A stretch of DNA of 64,000 bases from Chaetoderma sp. LZ-2023a (GCA_034401795.1 CM067366.1:75336129-75400128), one strand, 5' to 3'. Counted from the first letter of the stretch, positions 35,670 to 46,312 are shown. Notes: generated from the sequence alone by a model not told the origin. Numbers and translations: made by a program.

Positions 35670-36010
35670 ACACCCGGCGACGTAGATAACATTTTGCTCG
35701 AAAACATTTCTACCGGGACGTGGCGCGATGTAGATGGTAAAAAGTTATCTACCGGAACGCGCCACGATAAATAATTGGTGCAAAAGTTATCTACCGGAAC
35801 GCGCCGCGACGTAGATAAGGTGGCGCGATGTAGATAGCTGTGGGGGCCACGAATCGCCGATCGGCTGCCCCAGGGCTTGAGATAGCTGTGGGGGCCACGG
35901 ATCGCCGATCGGCTGCCCCAGGGCCTGCCTTGCGTAGAGAGGACTGATAACTTTTTATTCGATAACATTTCTACCATGACGGGCCACGACGTAGATAACT
36001 TTTGCTCCAT
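35670..36010. repeat. GC-rich repeat with TTATCTAC/GTAGATAA dyads
   Basis: Repeats of TTATCTACCGGAACGCGCC and its inverse form (GCGCGATGTAGATAA) recur at about 35700, 35745, 35785, 35830 and 35990. A perfect-phase 48-bp duplication (GATAGCTGTGGGGGCCACG at 35833 and 35881) sits inside. The 148-codon minus-strand frame here just translates the repeat. Confidence 0.85.
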
Positions 36011-36036
36011 ATCTACGCCGAGCCTTATGTGCTTGA

Positions 36037-36300
36037 GGTGGTATCATTTTGAGGTGGTATTATTTTGACCCGCGTAGGTTAATAATCGGTGATTGTCGGT
36101 CTACGCGGCGGCGATTGTTGGTCTACGGTGGTGGGCCGCCGCGTAGATTAATATTCGGTGAATGTCGGTCTACGCAGCGGCCCTGCTGCGTCGATTAATA
36201 ATCGGCGATTGTCGGTGTACGCGGGTGGGCCACCACATAGATTAATAATCGACGATTGTCGGTCTACGGTGGTATCATTTTGAGGTGGTATCATTTTGAC
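36037..36300. repeat. ATTAATAATCG minisatellite with duplicated flanks
   Basis: About four diverged units of GATTAATAATCGGCGATTGT, then CGGTCTACG. The block is bounded on both sides by the same phrase, GGTGGTATCATTTTGAGGTG (36037 and 36268). Confidence 0.85.
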
Positions 36301-36479
36301 TCCGGATATACTACTGTATAATATATGTTTATTTAAGTCAGTAACTATGTATCTGTGTATGTAAATATGAATGCCATAAATATGTGTTTGAATGTTGTGT
36401 GTTTTATGTTTGTGCACATAGTGGCATATATATGTGTAAACATCAAAGCAGGGACATCCCTACCCACCCACCGCTTAAT

Positions 36480-36688
36480 GGAAGACAGATATATTGTGGT
36501 GAAATCCGGAATTATGTCCAGAAGTCACCAACAGCTGGAGTTCAGCTGTTTCCGGTTAACCAGCGCATGCGTCACTTCTGAGTCTGTTCCTGGTTCTAAC
36601 GCATCACGTCGTTTGGGAACCCAGGAATCTGAAGTCATCCACTGCTGGTAAGATTAGCGAATATTATAATTATCAGCAGATCACCACA
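36480..36688 (+). promoter_or_regulatory. 3' part of a gypsy 5' LTR, promoter-like
   Basis: Upstream of a primer-binding-site match. It holds TTTCCGG (ETS-like, 36549), GCGCATGCG (NRF1-like, 36563), an overlapping TGCGTCAC (CRE-like) and a splice-donor match GTAAGA at 36648. A dyad AACAGCTG..CAGCTGTT spans 36530-36550. The LTR would end ACCACA at 36688. I cannot define its left edge because no 3' LTR is in the window. Confidence 0.45.
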
Positions 36689-36690
36689 AA

Positions 36691-36703
36691 TGGTGTCAGG
36701 AGT
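36691..36703 (+). other. tRNA-Leu-type primer binding site
   Basis: TGGTGTCAGGAGT, two bases after the inferred LTR end. TGGTGTCAGAAGTGGG is complementary to the 3' end of many animal tRNA-Leu species and is the usual primer site of several gypsy elements. Nine bases match from the start before a mismatch. Confidence 0.6.
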
Positions 36704-37305
36704 AATTCTGGCCCCAGTTATTTGGGGGAAAAAATTATTTTTTCACAAATTATTGCGATTTTGTATCTGCTCACAGAAATATAAAAATTAACTCGGTAGC
36801 CATTCTGACTACTTTATAAGTACAAACGAATATATCTTCTTTTGTAATATGGAGGCACATTTATTATAAACCACTGTATAACCTAACAATCAAAATCGTC
36901 AGAATCTCATATTTGACATGTAAATTTTGATTAATCATTGTTTAATTGATTGTGCTGTTACCACGTGGTTATAGAATGTTTGATAGATTATGTATTTCCC
37001 ATCCAATTGGCCTGTTACAATACTGTTATATATGTTTTCGGGAATGTATTTTTGAAACTTTTGTGATGATATCCTGTGTATTTCCAAAGGATATTGTTGT
37101 TAAGTGTCAAGAATTTGATCTTGAATTTGACATGTAATTTAAATAGTATTATGTAATTCTCATTCATATTAGATTAAGATTTTCTTATACTCGATCTACT
37201 ATCTCAAATGTAGTTTTCACCATTTCACTGTAATACAGTGTTAGTATAATTTTGAAAAGTGCTTGAATTTGAGCTGTACAAATCATGTCATAGACATTTT
37301 CACCC

Positions 37306-38075
37306 ATGTCACTGCCGAAATTTGATAATTTTTTGCGTCAAACTGCCTTTAGCCCTACAGATTACACATTTTCACAAAAAACTATTTTGTTGACTACTAG
37401 CAAAGGATGTCTTCTGAAAAAAGCAGACTATACACATTTTGCAGAATATTGGTGTGAAGCCCGGGCGACAACAGTGTATTTAGTTAAGGTATTAGAAGAT
37501 AATATTGAAGAAGCTGTAAAGCGCTACCATCACTGTTTTTTTACATGTGGGCTGGTACATGCGACCTCTCCAGAAAAGATGGAAGATTTTCATGTTTAAG
37601 AAACACAGACAATGAAAATGCTGTTAAGAATATTTGTTCACAATACGAACGCGATGTTGCCGTTGTTTCAGAACATGGGCAAACTATTAAGTTCATAAAT
37701 ATACCTATCTATTCACTCTGTATTTATGATGGATACAAGGGCCATTTTTGTCCTGCTGATTTCTAAGATCAGGATTTTATATTAGAACAGCAGGTAAATT
37801 TATTAAACGAAAAGATTGAACAACTAAATGGGCGAATTGGTCAGAATACCTTGAAGTTTAGTGTAGAATTAGCAAAACGCCGTAAAGACAACAATCGTCA
37901 AGATGTTAGGCGATCGTATGAATTTAAATATTTGTATGATGGCCTACATGCAGGCAAAACAGTAAATAGAGTTTGGCTGCGGAAACTGCATCTTGACACA
38001 ATTAGGTGTTGTTCAAACGTTAAATCTCAAGACGTCATACAACTATTTCTGGCTGAAGATGAGCAAGATATTTAA
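37306..38075 (+). pseudogene. Unrecognised broken ORF between primer site and gag
   Basis: Three successive frames (37306-37599, 37545-37766, 37851-38075) read as one protein-like sequence. Features are a Lys/Tyr-rich start (PKFDNFLRQTAFSPTDYTFS), a middle with CIYDGYKGHFCP, and a charged helical end (LAKRRKDNNRQDVRRSYEFK). I recognise no domain. The position suggests an extra N-terminal ORF or gag extension, but it could be an older unrelated insertion. Confidence 0.35.
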
Positions 38076-38161
38076 TTTATTATCTTCAAATCTCAAGACA
38101 AACTATCCATTTAAATTATTGTCTTTATTAAGCATCACTCGTACCACACAATGTTTCCATA

Positions 38162-39112
38162 GTGGTGGTCTGCATAAATACAGCTTCTATAGAAGAACTA
38201 ATGACCCGTAAAGACATTGGCAGGAACCATGCATCAGGTCTCATTACCCTTCGCGAAGACAAAAGAGGTTTTATTACGCTTGAAGAAGTTAAATCTGACC
38301 CAGACTTTCCCCCCCACTGCCACTATCTTGGAGAAATTGCTTGATGCTGGAATAATCAATTTGGAACCTGAGGTTGGTGCTGCAGGCGGTTCAGAGCCTG
38401 ATGAGCAATCTGAAATTGCTAAACTTAAGCAAGAGCTTATGGCTATCGAGCTTGAATGCACACATCTAAGGACCCTCTCTAAAAATCAACAAGCTCAGCT
38501 TACCGAACAAGCCTTACAATGTCCACAAAAATCTAGTGAATTTGTGGACAATCTAGCACCACGAGGTGTTTACGGGACTAGAGATGTGAAAAGAGAACTA
38601 TATTCTCCTCCACATGACTGAACTGACCGGCCCCGTCAATTTGATGGGCCCTCACAAGGTGGCACAAGACCATCTTTTAGACCCGAGGGTCCACCGCCGC
38701 CCAAATTATCTACCTTTGATGGAAAATCTGACTGGAAACCATTCTCTGTCCAGTTCGAACGTACTGCCAACTGGTATCAGTGGTCCAATTTGTATAAGCT
38801 AGACATGCTTATTGCCACGTTAAGAGATAGGCATTGAAGATTTTCTGTTCATGACCCCTTCCAGTCCAGAATGGCCATGACAGACTAAGTGCCGAGGTGA
38901 TGTCCAGATTTGGCAAGAGGGACTTAGCACATATTCTCCGCAAGCGCCTTCAAGCTATTAGGCAAGACGGCAGTTCCTTAGACGAATTCGTGGAAAATAT
39001 CCAAGATCTTGCCATTGAGGGTTATCTGAATGCCCCTGAAAGTTTGGTTGAAACAATCGCCATGGATACTTTCTTATGAGGGGTAGACAACAAAAGGGCT
39101 GCTCTTGTTGCC
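38162..39112 (+). pseudogene. gypsy gag, with HhH N-terminal motif
   Basis: 38162-38344 reads INTASIEELMTRKDIGRNHA then LITLRE, a helix-hairpin-helix like ComEA-type DNA-binding motifs. A frameshift at the C-run near 38308 moves the sequence into 38217-38621, a helical part with likely coiled coil (SEIAKLKQELMAIELECTHL). After another frame change the gag core reads LSTFDGKSDWKPFSVQFERT (38709 on), then RFGKRDLAHILRKRLQAIRQ and SLVETIAMDTFL before a TGA at 39077-39079 that is in frame with the next ORF. These phrases are typical of gypsy gag proteins from marine invertebrates. Confidence 0.8.
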
Positions 39113-40372
39113 ATGGACAAAGAGCCAGATTGTCTAGAAGAGGCCCTACAGATGGTGAATGCAGCTATTCAAAATCAAAGACTTATTCTGGGTAGTCGCA
39201 AACATGAATTGCGGAAAGTTCATTTCGATGAAAGCGACAATGACAGTGACTCTGAACAATTGGAGTGTTCATCTCAATTGAGAATCATGACCATCCCCAA
39301 CAGACTCGAAAAATTAGAAAAACATGTCCAGTCGCTTAAGAAGGACATGTCCGACATGAAGACAGACATAAGTAAGATATTAAGTCTGGTGTTTGCGCGA
39401 GGATGCTCACCAACAAGAGCAGATGTATCCAATTCTTCCCGTGAGTCTTCACCCAGTGGTAGTGAGGGTAAACATGGAAAATGCTTTACCTGCAATTTAG
39501 AAGGCCATTTTGCTCGTGACTGTCCTAAAAGACGCGCTAGATCGCCTTCACCCAGTCGTCTTCTAACAAACCACCTTATGATGTCCGTATGTATGAGTAC
39601 ACCAATTAATACAGTGGTTGATACTGCTGCAGAAGTCACAGTTATTAGTAATGAATTTGCTGATAATTTACAGCACCCACTAGTCTTGCACGGGGTTATT
39701 TCCCTCAAGGGTGCTGGTAAAGATAACATGATACATGCCCAGACAGCTGATCCAGTTAACATTTCGATAGGTTCTTTTAGAACAAACTGGGCTGTGCTTG
39801 CCACTGATATTAATGACCCGATTATACTAGGTCTTGACTTTCTTAAAGCCAACAATGCCATCATAGATTTAACCAAACTTTGCTTAACTCTTAATGACGA
39901 GCATGTACAGGCATCGATGGTAAAGACCTGGGGACCAGAAACACAGGTTGCATGGGTAACACTAACACATAGGGTTATTATAGAGCCATTTGGTGCTGTC
40001 CAAACTACCGGTCTCCTAGACCGAGAAATGACTACTGATCTGGTATTGCAACCATTCCCTGAACTAGATGGCCTGGTAACCCCTCATTCAATTGCAATGG
40101 CCACAGCTTCTCAGATTCCGGTTCTGATACGAAATTTGTCTCCTACATATATTACCTTGGGCCGTACTCATGACATATGTGTTGCCACTGAATTAGACCA
40201 GGTTATCGAAACAGACCCTGACAGTGACCCTGAATTATTTCCAGATTTGCAAACACAAGCTCCCACTCTGAACAGTGACAATAACATTAAGTCCGAATCT
40301 TCCCCTACTGTTCCTGATCTTCCAGTTTTTTGCAAGACCTGTATGAACGTTCTACTCATGGTTTGTCCGTAA
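39113..40372 (+). CDS. gypsy gag C-terminus plus aspartic protease
   Basis: Open 419-codon frame. Residues 1-30 finish the gag core. Residues 60-92 look like a coiled coil. Residues 124-137 (CFTCNLEGHFARDC) are a CX2CX4HX4C zinc knuckle for RNA packaging. Residues 170-177 (DTAAEVTV) are the protease active-site region, with Ala where the family has Gly after D-S/T. ILGLDFL (238-244) is the second protease motif. The Ala change would probably weaken or kill protease function. The chosen ATG is only the first after an upstream nonsense codon, and the natural frame began further 5'. Confidence 0.85.
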   Translation: MDKEPDCLEEALQMVNAAIQNQRLILGSRKHELRKVHFDESDNDSDSEQLECSSQLRIMTIPNRLEKLEKHVQSLKKDMSDMKTDISKILSLVFARGCSPTRADVSNSSRESSPSGSEGKHGKCFTCNLEGHFARDCPKRRARSPSPSRLLTNHLMMSVCMSTPINTVVDTAAEVTVISNEFADNLQHPLVLHGVISLKGAGKDNMIHAQTADPVNISIGSFRTNWAVLATDINDPIILGLDFLKANNAIIDLTKLCLTLNDEHVQASMVKTWGPETQVAWVTLTHRVIIEPFGAVQTTGLLDREMTTDLVLQPFPELDGLVTPHSIAMATASQIPVLIRNLSPTYITLGRTHDICVATELDQVIETDPDSDPELFPDLQTQAPTLNSDNNIKSESSPTVPDLPVFCKTCMNVLLMVCP

Positions 40373-40528
40373 GGCAAAACATATTAGGGAAATCTCTGTT
40401 GTCAGATTATCAACATGTTTTTGCTAAGGACGACCATGATTTAGGGCTGTTTAAAGATGTCACGCATAAAATTGACACAGGAGATGCGAAGCCAGTGCAT
40501 GCTAGGCTTCGCTGAATGCAGCTAGGTT

Positions 40529-41090
40529 TTGAAATATGAGGAAGGGAAACACCTCAATGATATGCTGGAGAAGGGCATTATTGTGCATTCCAAATCTGAA
40601 TGGTCATCCGCTCCAGTGCTGGTCCGCAAGAAGGATGGTACTGTGAGATACTGCATAGATTTTCGTGACCTAAATAAAGGTACCCGCAAAGATCTATGTC
40701 CTCTTCCTAACATAGAAACCTGTCTGGATGCCTTGGGTGGTGCAGAATATATCAGCACACTCGATATGGCTGCCAGTTATTGGCAGATTGAAGTGGCTCC
40801 AGAGGACAGACACAAGATCGCATTCGTCACTAGGTACGTCCTGTTTGAATTTGTCGAAATGCCTTTTGGTACATGCAACAGTCCAGCTACTTTCCAGAGA
40901 ATGATCCAACTGATATTGCAAGGCCTTAATTGGCGTGAGTGCCTTGCCTAGCTAGATGATATAGTCGTGACTGGCACAGATTTTGACAGTCATTTGTCAA
41001 ATTTAAGAGCTGTATTCTCACGTTTCCATCAACACAATCTTATGTTATTTAATTTGGAATGTGTTGCAAATTGACCTGTCCCTAAGAATT
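40529..41090 (+). pseudogene. gypsy reverse transcriptase with nonsense codon at YLDD
   Basis: The frame from 40529 has WSSAPVLVRKKDGTVRYCID (fingers), the motif A Asp at residue 79 (STLDMAASYWQI) and motif B (MPFGTCNSPATFQ, 111-123). The frame is cut by TAG at 40950-40952, exactly where the Tyr of the YLDD catalytic box belongs; LDDIVVTGTDFDSHL continues in frame afterwards. After about 41075 the thumb and connection sequence is largely missing before FLGYMNYHRDH. The LDD aspartates themselves are intact. Confidence 0.9.
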
Positions 41091-41116
41091 GAAAATTATA
41101 ATGTTTCTTAGGTTAT

Positions 41117-41914
41117 ATGAATTACCACAGGGACCATATCCAGGGGTTTGCTGGTATCGCCACTCCACTCTCCGGATCAACCAGTTCCAAAGTTGATTTC
41201 ATTTGGAATTGTGAGCCTCAGGCTGCTTTTGGGTCGCTCAAACTTGCCATGACGAGCCCTGCAGTGCTGGGGTATCCCAAACCTGATGGCATATTTATAT
41301 TAGGCACAGATGCCTCAGATAATGCCATTGGTGCAGAACTCACCCAATTGCAAGATGGCCAAGAAGTGATTATTGGTTATGCGAGCAAACCCATGACACC
41401 TGCTCAGAGGAAATATTGTGTAACTCGCAAAGAGCTGTTAGCAATAGTGGCCTTTACACAGCAGTTCAGAATGTATCTCCTTGGTAGGTATATTATTGTA
41501 CGAACTGACCCTAACTGTCTTACATGGCTTCTCAACTTCAAACATATTGCAGGTCAACTTGCTAGATGGCTAGAAGAGCTTTCTCAATATAATATAACCA
41601 TCCAACATCGTGTTGGAAAGAAGCATTCTAATGCTGACGGTCTGTCACGCATCCCTTCTGACTTACCAAACTGTTATGCTTACCAACCCGGACAGAGCCT
41701 CAGTTCCTTACCATGTGGCGGGTGTAGATATTGTACAAAGCTCCATCAACAATGGGCACATTTTGAGGAATGTGTTGACGATGTTATTCCCTTATCCTCC
41801 CTAGCAATTAAGTCTGTATCTGTGGATGATGATGTATTATTGGATTTGCTAGACGATGACCTCAGCAATGAACCTGATCCCCAAGTCATTATTTGTAGTA
41901 GTATTGTAGTATAA
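41117..41914 (+). pseudogene. gypsy RNase H and acidic tail, no integrase
   Basis: Open 265-codon frame containing RNase H. The catalytic acids are visible as D65 (GTDASDNAIG), E106 (RKELLAIV), D131 (VRTDPNCL) and D174 (SNADGLSR). The C-terminal part has a Cys pair in CGGCRYC and a run of Asp (VDDDVLLDLLDDD), as in other gypsy elements between RNase H and integrase. It then stops; the HHCC zinc finger and DDE core that should follow are absent. Upstream connection to the RT is deleted. Confidence 0.88.
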
Positions 41915-42051
41915 ACATTATAAAACTAGCTAAGTCTGGCTCTTTATTATTAAAGCTAGTTTGCATCTATATTAATAACAAAGACAGTTATCCTTTGATA
42001 AATAAATTGCTTTTCATATGTATAAAAGTAGTTCATCACAGGCTCAACAAT

Positions 42052-42250
42052 AGTTCTTGAGCATTTCTGACCAGTGTGGCAATGTTTGCTTGGACCGTTG
42101 AGATCTGTTGTTCTTGGACATTTGCATTTGATTTGTAAATACATTTAGAGCAGAAATGCAAAATCGTGGTAAAGTTTTGGCCACTATTGGTTTCAAATTT
42201 CTGAGCATATGAGGACCTTGTGGCAATGCTTGATTGGGCCGTGGACACCC
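42052..42250. repeat. Diverged ~145-bp tandem pair
   Basis: TGTGGCAATGTTTGCTTGGACCG-like phrase near 42075 recurs as TGTGGCAATGCTTGATTGGG near 42220, with the preceding TTTCTGA phrase also repeated. It lies just beyond the truncated gypsy end. Confidence 0.6.
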
Positions 42251-42305
42251 ATATGTTACAACTTTTATAATAAAATAAATCGGTTGATACATTTCATTTC
42301 ATTTC

Positions 42306-42330
42306 ATATATATATATATATATATATATA
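42306..42330. repeat. (TA)n microsatellite
   Basis: 25 bp of alternating TA. Confidence 0.9.
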
Positions 42331-42376
42331 GTTTTATGAATGGTACCTTGCGGGATATATAGTGTGTCTCATAGTC

Positions 42377-42523
42377 GTCTTGTGGGTCACTGCCAAAAAT
42401 CATGGTATTTTATGGGTCACTGTATAATGACCCACAAAGCACCATCTCAAAATGTGTTCTAAATGTTAGAACTCGCCGAAATACGCATTTCCCCACACTC
42501 TTGCAATTAGTGACCCACAAGAC
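42377..42523. repeat. Inverted repeat with TGACCCACAA words
   Basis: GTCTTGTGGGTCACT (42377-42391) and AGTGACCCACAAGAC (42509-42523) are perfect inverses. Inside lies a second dyad, TGGGTCA / TGACCCA, at about 42413-42435. Further TGACCCACAA copies occur at 42536 and 43063. Together they may be the ends of a small non-autonomous transposon. Confidence 0.75.
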
Positions 42524-43237
42524 CTAATTGACCAGTGACCCACAAAGCCCACTTTTGAAAGCCGTCTTCAGCCATATTTCAACTTTTTGCGCCAAATGCA
42601 AGATTCCGAAACGGTTGTAGATGACTCACAAGTAACTGCTGCAGATAACATGGAATTATGGGTAAATAGATCACGTGTGCCTTTGAAATCAACATGGCCG
42701 CGTTCATGGATGTACAGAGACGCTAGAAACATGTTTGTAAGTATTACTACTGTTTTGTAATGTGTTGCCTTTTGCTGGTAATATGTTTAGGGATTTGTAA
42801 TGTTTAACAATTAAACACAAGAGAAGTTCTGCATTTTATTTGTTGTAGTGTGCATTTTGAGCAGGTCTATGCGAGACGGCATGCCTCAGAAGAGCACGTA
42901 TTTCTATTATCTATATATTCAATATTGCAAAATTATTTACAGATTATTGCTCTACCCCTCTACGCTAAATACTGACTTAAATAAAATAATGTGTGGGCAA
43001 TTGGCGATAAAATATCATTGGTCATATCATTGTAGTCAGTATTCCCTGATATTCTAAATACGTGACCCACAATTTGTGACGTGTAATATTATTAATATTA
43101 TACGTCTGCAATGGACGAATGGTCTTCGAAATATATGGAGGGGTCCGGGTGATAACAGCGAGGGGTGCTTTCCCGGCCCCCACCCACCCGCTCTAGACAC
43201 TCCCATAGCTAGGCCACTGAAGCCGATCTCAGTCCAT
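42524..43237. other. AT-rich stretch, little to read
   Basis: A short ATG frame in context AACATGGCCGCG (42690) stops after ten codons, followed by a GTAAGT donor-like match at about 42734. An E-box CACGTG occurs near 42673. A short GC-rich patch with C-runs is at 43140-43200. No domain is recognisable. Confidence 0.3.
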
Positions 43238-43753
43238 AATGACCGCGAGCTAAAATGACCGCGGTAGGGACGAAATTGACCGCTATAGTATTCCTATGGT
43301 ATTCCTAATAAGCCTAACAATAACTACTATCCGCTACGAATGAATATTCTATATGCGTATATAAGTTACAAAATAAAATAATATGGTGCCTACTACGAGG
43401 TCCGATCTAATTTAGCTTATATAAAATTGTGTGGTTTTTTTTTTCAGGTACCGTCGCGTAGACTGTGCCTAAAGAAGGGAACGAAAATTCCGGAAGTAGC
43501 AATTTAAAAGGTGAACGCTGTACGTCTACTCGATAACGCTAGAGTGCTCAAAGATATTTAGAAGAAGTTTAGTGCTACAATTGAAGCCTCTAAAAGTATA
43601 AGATTTTAACAATTTATATTTGCGTATGATACGCTGAATTTTGAAATTATCAATTAGCAAATAAATAAAATTGAAAAATTTCGCAAGTTTGATTATTTTC
43701 ACTACAAATGAGTTTCTCAAGAGGTACGGAAATCTTTGAAACAAGAATGTCTA

Positions 43754-43942
43754 ATACGCAAAGAAATTTGTGAAAAATTTTGAGTCTGTAAGGGTCAAAA
43801 GTGTATTACAGACTGATCTGCTACCTGAATCTGAAACACGCAAAGAAATTTGTGAAAATTTTTAGATAATTTTGAGTCTAGTAAGTTTGCGTCTGTAAGG
43901 GTCAAAAGTTTATTACAGACTGATCTGCTACTTGAATCTGAT
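43754..43942. repeat. Two-copy tandem duplication
   Basis: ACGCAAAGAAATTTGTGAAA starts copies at 43755 and 43839. Both continue with GTCTGTAAGGGTCAAAAGT, TATTACAGACTGATCTGCTA and GAATCTGA. The second copy has an extra 20-25 bp. Confidence 0.9.
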
Positions 43943-44327
43943 AGACGACGCGCAAATACATGTGCATTCTGATTCGTTGCAATCGTTACTGATAGTTCAT
44001 TGGACAGAGGAATCATCATTGTGTTTTATTATATGTCTAGTCTTAGATGTGTATTCAGGCGGACATACGCTATCATTTTAATGGTTTCCTGCAATTAGCG
44101 TACATGTTATGCAAGCAGGGGGACTGGGTGGGCGAGATAACAATGCATACACTCCTACAAATGCCGCTGTGATTTTAACGCCAAAATGGCTAAAGTTGTA
44201 CAATTTCTTCATACAAATAAATCCCTAAACCAATTAATGCTGACAGCAACTACTTTCAGCGTGAGATTGGAGCTAACATGTATGCATAAGTATGCAGTAC
44301 TTTCCGCGAAGGATTGAAATACACAAT

Positions 44328-44410
44328 GCTGAATATTTTGAAACATATTTCACTGGAACATATTGCTGTCAGTCTGCCAGTCCTAATCAAATTTTGTTCA
44401 AAATATTCGC
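44328..44410. repeat. Short hairpin, diverged family copy
   Basis: GCTGAATATTTTGAAACATA pairs with the inverse of ATTTTGTTCAAAATATTCGC. The loop side has CACTGGAACATATTGCTGTC. Confidence 0.75.
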
Positions 44411-44541
44411 CACATATTACCTGTTAAATAAATGGTTGTTTTTTTATCCTAAATTTTGACACGTGAAAACACGTTACACCAACACCATATATTTCTTATG
44501 CATGAGTTTATTGAAATAATATTGCCCATATATATATAGAC

Positions 44542-44632
44542 AGATAAAAATTTGAAATCCATTTCGCTGGAACCTACTGCTGTCCCGGCTGCCGATGACA
44601 GTCAGATTACTTTTAAAATAATCAACAATATT
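44542..44632. repeat. Short hairpin, diverged family copy
   Basis: AAATTTGAAATCCATTTCGC with GGAACCTACTGCTGTC pairs loosely with GATGACAGTCAGATTACTTT. Shares the GGAA..CTGCTG centre with the copy at 31078. Confidence 0.55.
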
Positions 44633-45302
44633 TAATACATCAATATGAATCATAAATAAGATTACATTTCTGATCATCGAAAACATGTTACACGGCTCGT
44701 TGCGCCGTCATACAGCAAGAACACTATATAGCAAGACAGATATAGGCCTACTTCTTTGAAAATTCCCGACTTTTATAGACAATAGATGCAAAGAATATGG
44801 CGTCCAATTACTGCACGATTCATACACGCTGGTTAGTATTGCATGATAGGTAAATTGAACAAAAATCAACAACCATCTAATATCTCGTGCAAACATGTTT
44901 CTATTTAATGGGAGATCTTTAACATTGGCTTACATAACACTAGCTGCAAACACACCTTGATGGAATTAAACTTAGATGGCAAACAATGTCTTCCGCAGAC
45001 ACGCAAGCTATATTGTGTATATCTATTATTCGGCGTCTCACCTGGATAGATATCTAGATTACAGGTGTTTATTGCAAGCATGTTTTCGCGGGATTTCTTC
45101 ATGTCACCTTATCCAGAGACATGTGCAGACGTCTTTGTTGTTATCATGATTGTTACCATTATTAAATCAATTTGAACAATCACGGGTAACCCGGATGATA
45201 ATTCTCTTCGCTTCAATGGCGGTTATATCACATTACTGCTATTAAGAGTATTATGCAATGTGGTGGTATTTGTTACTGCTGGCAACTCTCGTGTCTCGAA
45301 AT

Positions 45303-46098
45303 ATGTACGCGTGTCTCTAATTCAATTTCGCAAATTAAAAAGATTATATGAAATCACCGTATATGTTAAGATTTATCTTGTTTCATTCATATAGGCACAC
45401 AATTTAATCCTCTAAAAGTCTACAATTTTTTTTCATTTATTTTAAAGCAGTTTAGTGTGAATATGCAACTTTAACAGGGGGATTACAGGGGGATTGTTCT
45501 AAAATAAATTTCTCCTCACTTGTAAAAGATTTTTCTATTGCCTTAAGATACCTCCGTTGGTCATGTGACATGTGAAGGGTTAATTATCATTCAGCTGTTT
45601 CGTTGAGCTTACAATTCAAAATATATTTATATCAAAATTTATAACTCGGTGCTTTCATGTAAAAGTATTATAAACATCCCTCCCCCTAGTGATGATCTGC
45701 AACGCTGACCGCTTATGTCTATATCATGCACACACTCTGTACTTGGCTTTGTATAATTTGTAAAGGTGTATATTCACAGCAGAATGCTTGAAAATAAAAT
45801 TGTGTAGTTTTGGAGGCTTAAACTGTGGGCTTAGACGTAAAGAAACGAAAAAATCTTAACATATGATTTCGTCAAGTATAAATTAATATAATTTTTTTAA
45901 GGTGCAAAATTTAATTAGAGACACGAGTCCCTATTTCAAATTCACAGCTAAAAAGTATCATAATTTACACGGAATAAAACTATCATATGTTAAGATTTGT
46001 TTCGTTTCATTACATCTAGGCACACGATTTGGGCCTCTAAAAGTCTACAATTGTAACAATTTAATTGTCAGGCATTGCTGTGAATATGCACCTTTAAA
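45303..46098. repeat. Diverged direct repeat pair about 625 bp apart
   Basis: ATATGTTAAGATTTATCTTG..GGCACACAAT..CCTCTAAAAGTCTACAATT (45362-45425) recurs at 45986-46050 with a dozen or more differences, and both are followed by GTGAATATGCA. Copies span roughly 45303-45475 and 45930-46098. The ORF at 45902-46267 merely crosses the second copy. Confidence 0.8.
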
Positions 46099-46188
46099 TG
46101 GCTCTTGCGTTGACATCAGATGGGTTTATCATATTATTACCGTTGGTTACAAACTCCCATTTCAGTGGCGTATGAAGGTACTTGGACA

Positions 46189-46312
46189 GGGTGGGGGTGG
46201 GTGGGTGTTGGGTGGGGGTGCTGAAGGGCGAAAAACCTCAGGGGGCGCTATGGGGGATACACTATAGGAGCAGCAAAACCCGGAACCACCACCACCCACC
46301 CCCCACCCCCCT
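46189..46312. repeat. G-rich tract followed by C-rich tract
   Basis: GGGTGGGGGTGGGTGGGTGT and on to 46220 fits a G-quadruplex pattern. At 46285-46312 the same composition recurs on the other strand (CCACCACCCACCCC). The two could pair as a hairpin. Confidence 0.7.

Larger units (their letters stand above)
36704..41914 (+). mobile_element. Ty3/gypsy retrotransposon, 3'-truncated
   Basis: Order on the plus strand: primer site, AT-rich leader, unknown reading frames (37306-38075), HhH motif, gag, zinc knuckle, aspartic protease, RT and RNase H, then an acidic end at 41914. No integrase zinc finger or catalytic core and no second LTR follow. Gag is broken by a homopolymer frameshift and a nonsense codon, RT by a nonsense codon in its YLDD box, and the RT-RNase H connection by a deletion. 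The order PR-RT-RH is that of Metaviridae. Confidence 0.9.

Noticed and set aside
35564-36010. 148-codon minus-strand ORF with repeated VPVDNF phrases
   Set aside because: The peptide repeats follow the GC-rich DNA repeats and a 48-bp duplication. No independent evidence of coding.
39274-39876. 200-codon minus-strand ORF
   Set aside because: Antisense shadow of the gag-protease frame, which has the zinc knuckle and protease motifs.
42689-42740. Start of a host gene at AACATGGCCGCG
   Set aside because: The frame closes after ten codons and no exon-like sequence follows.
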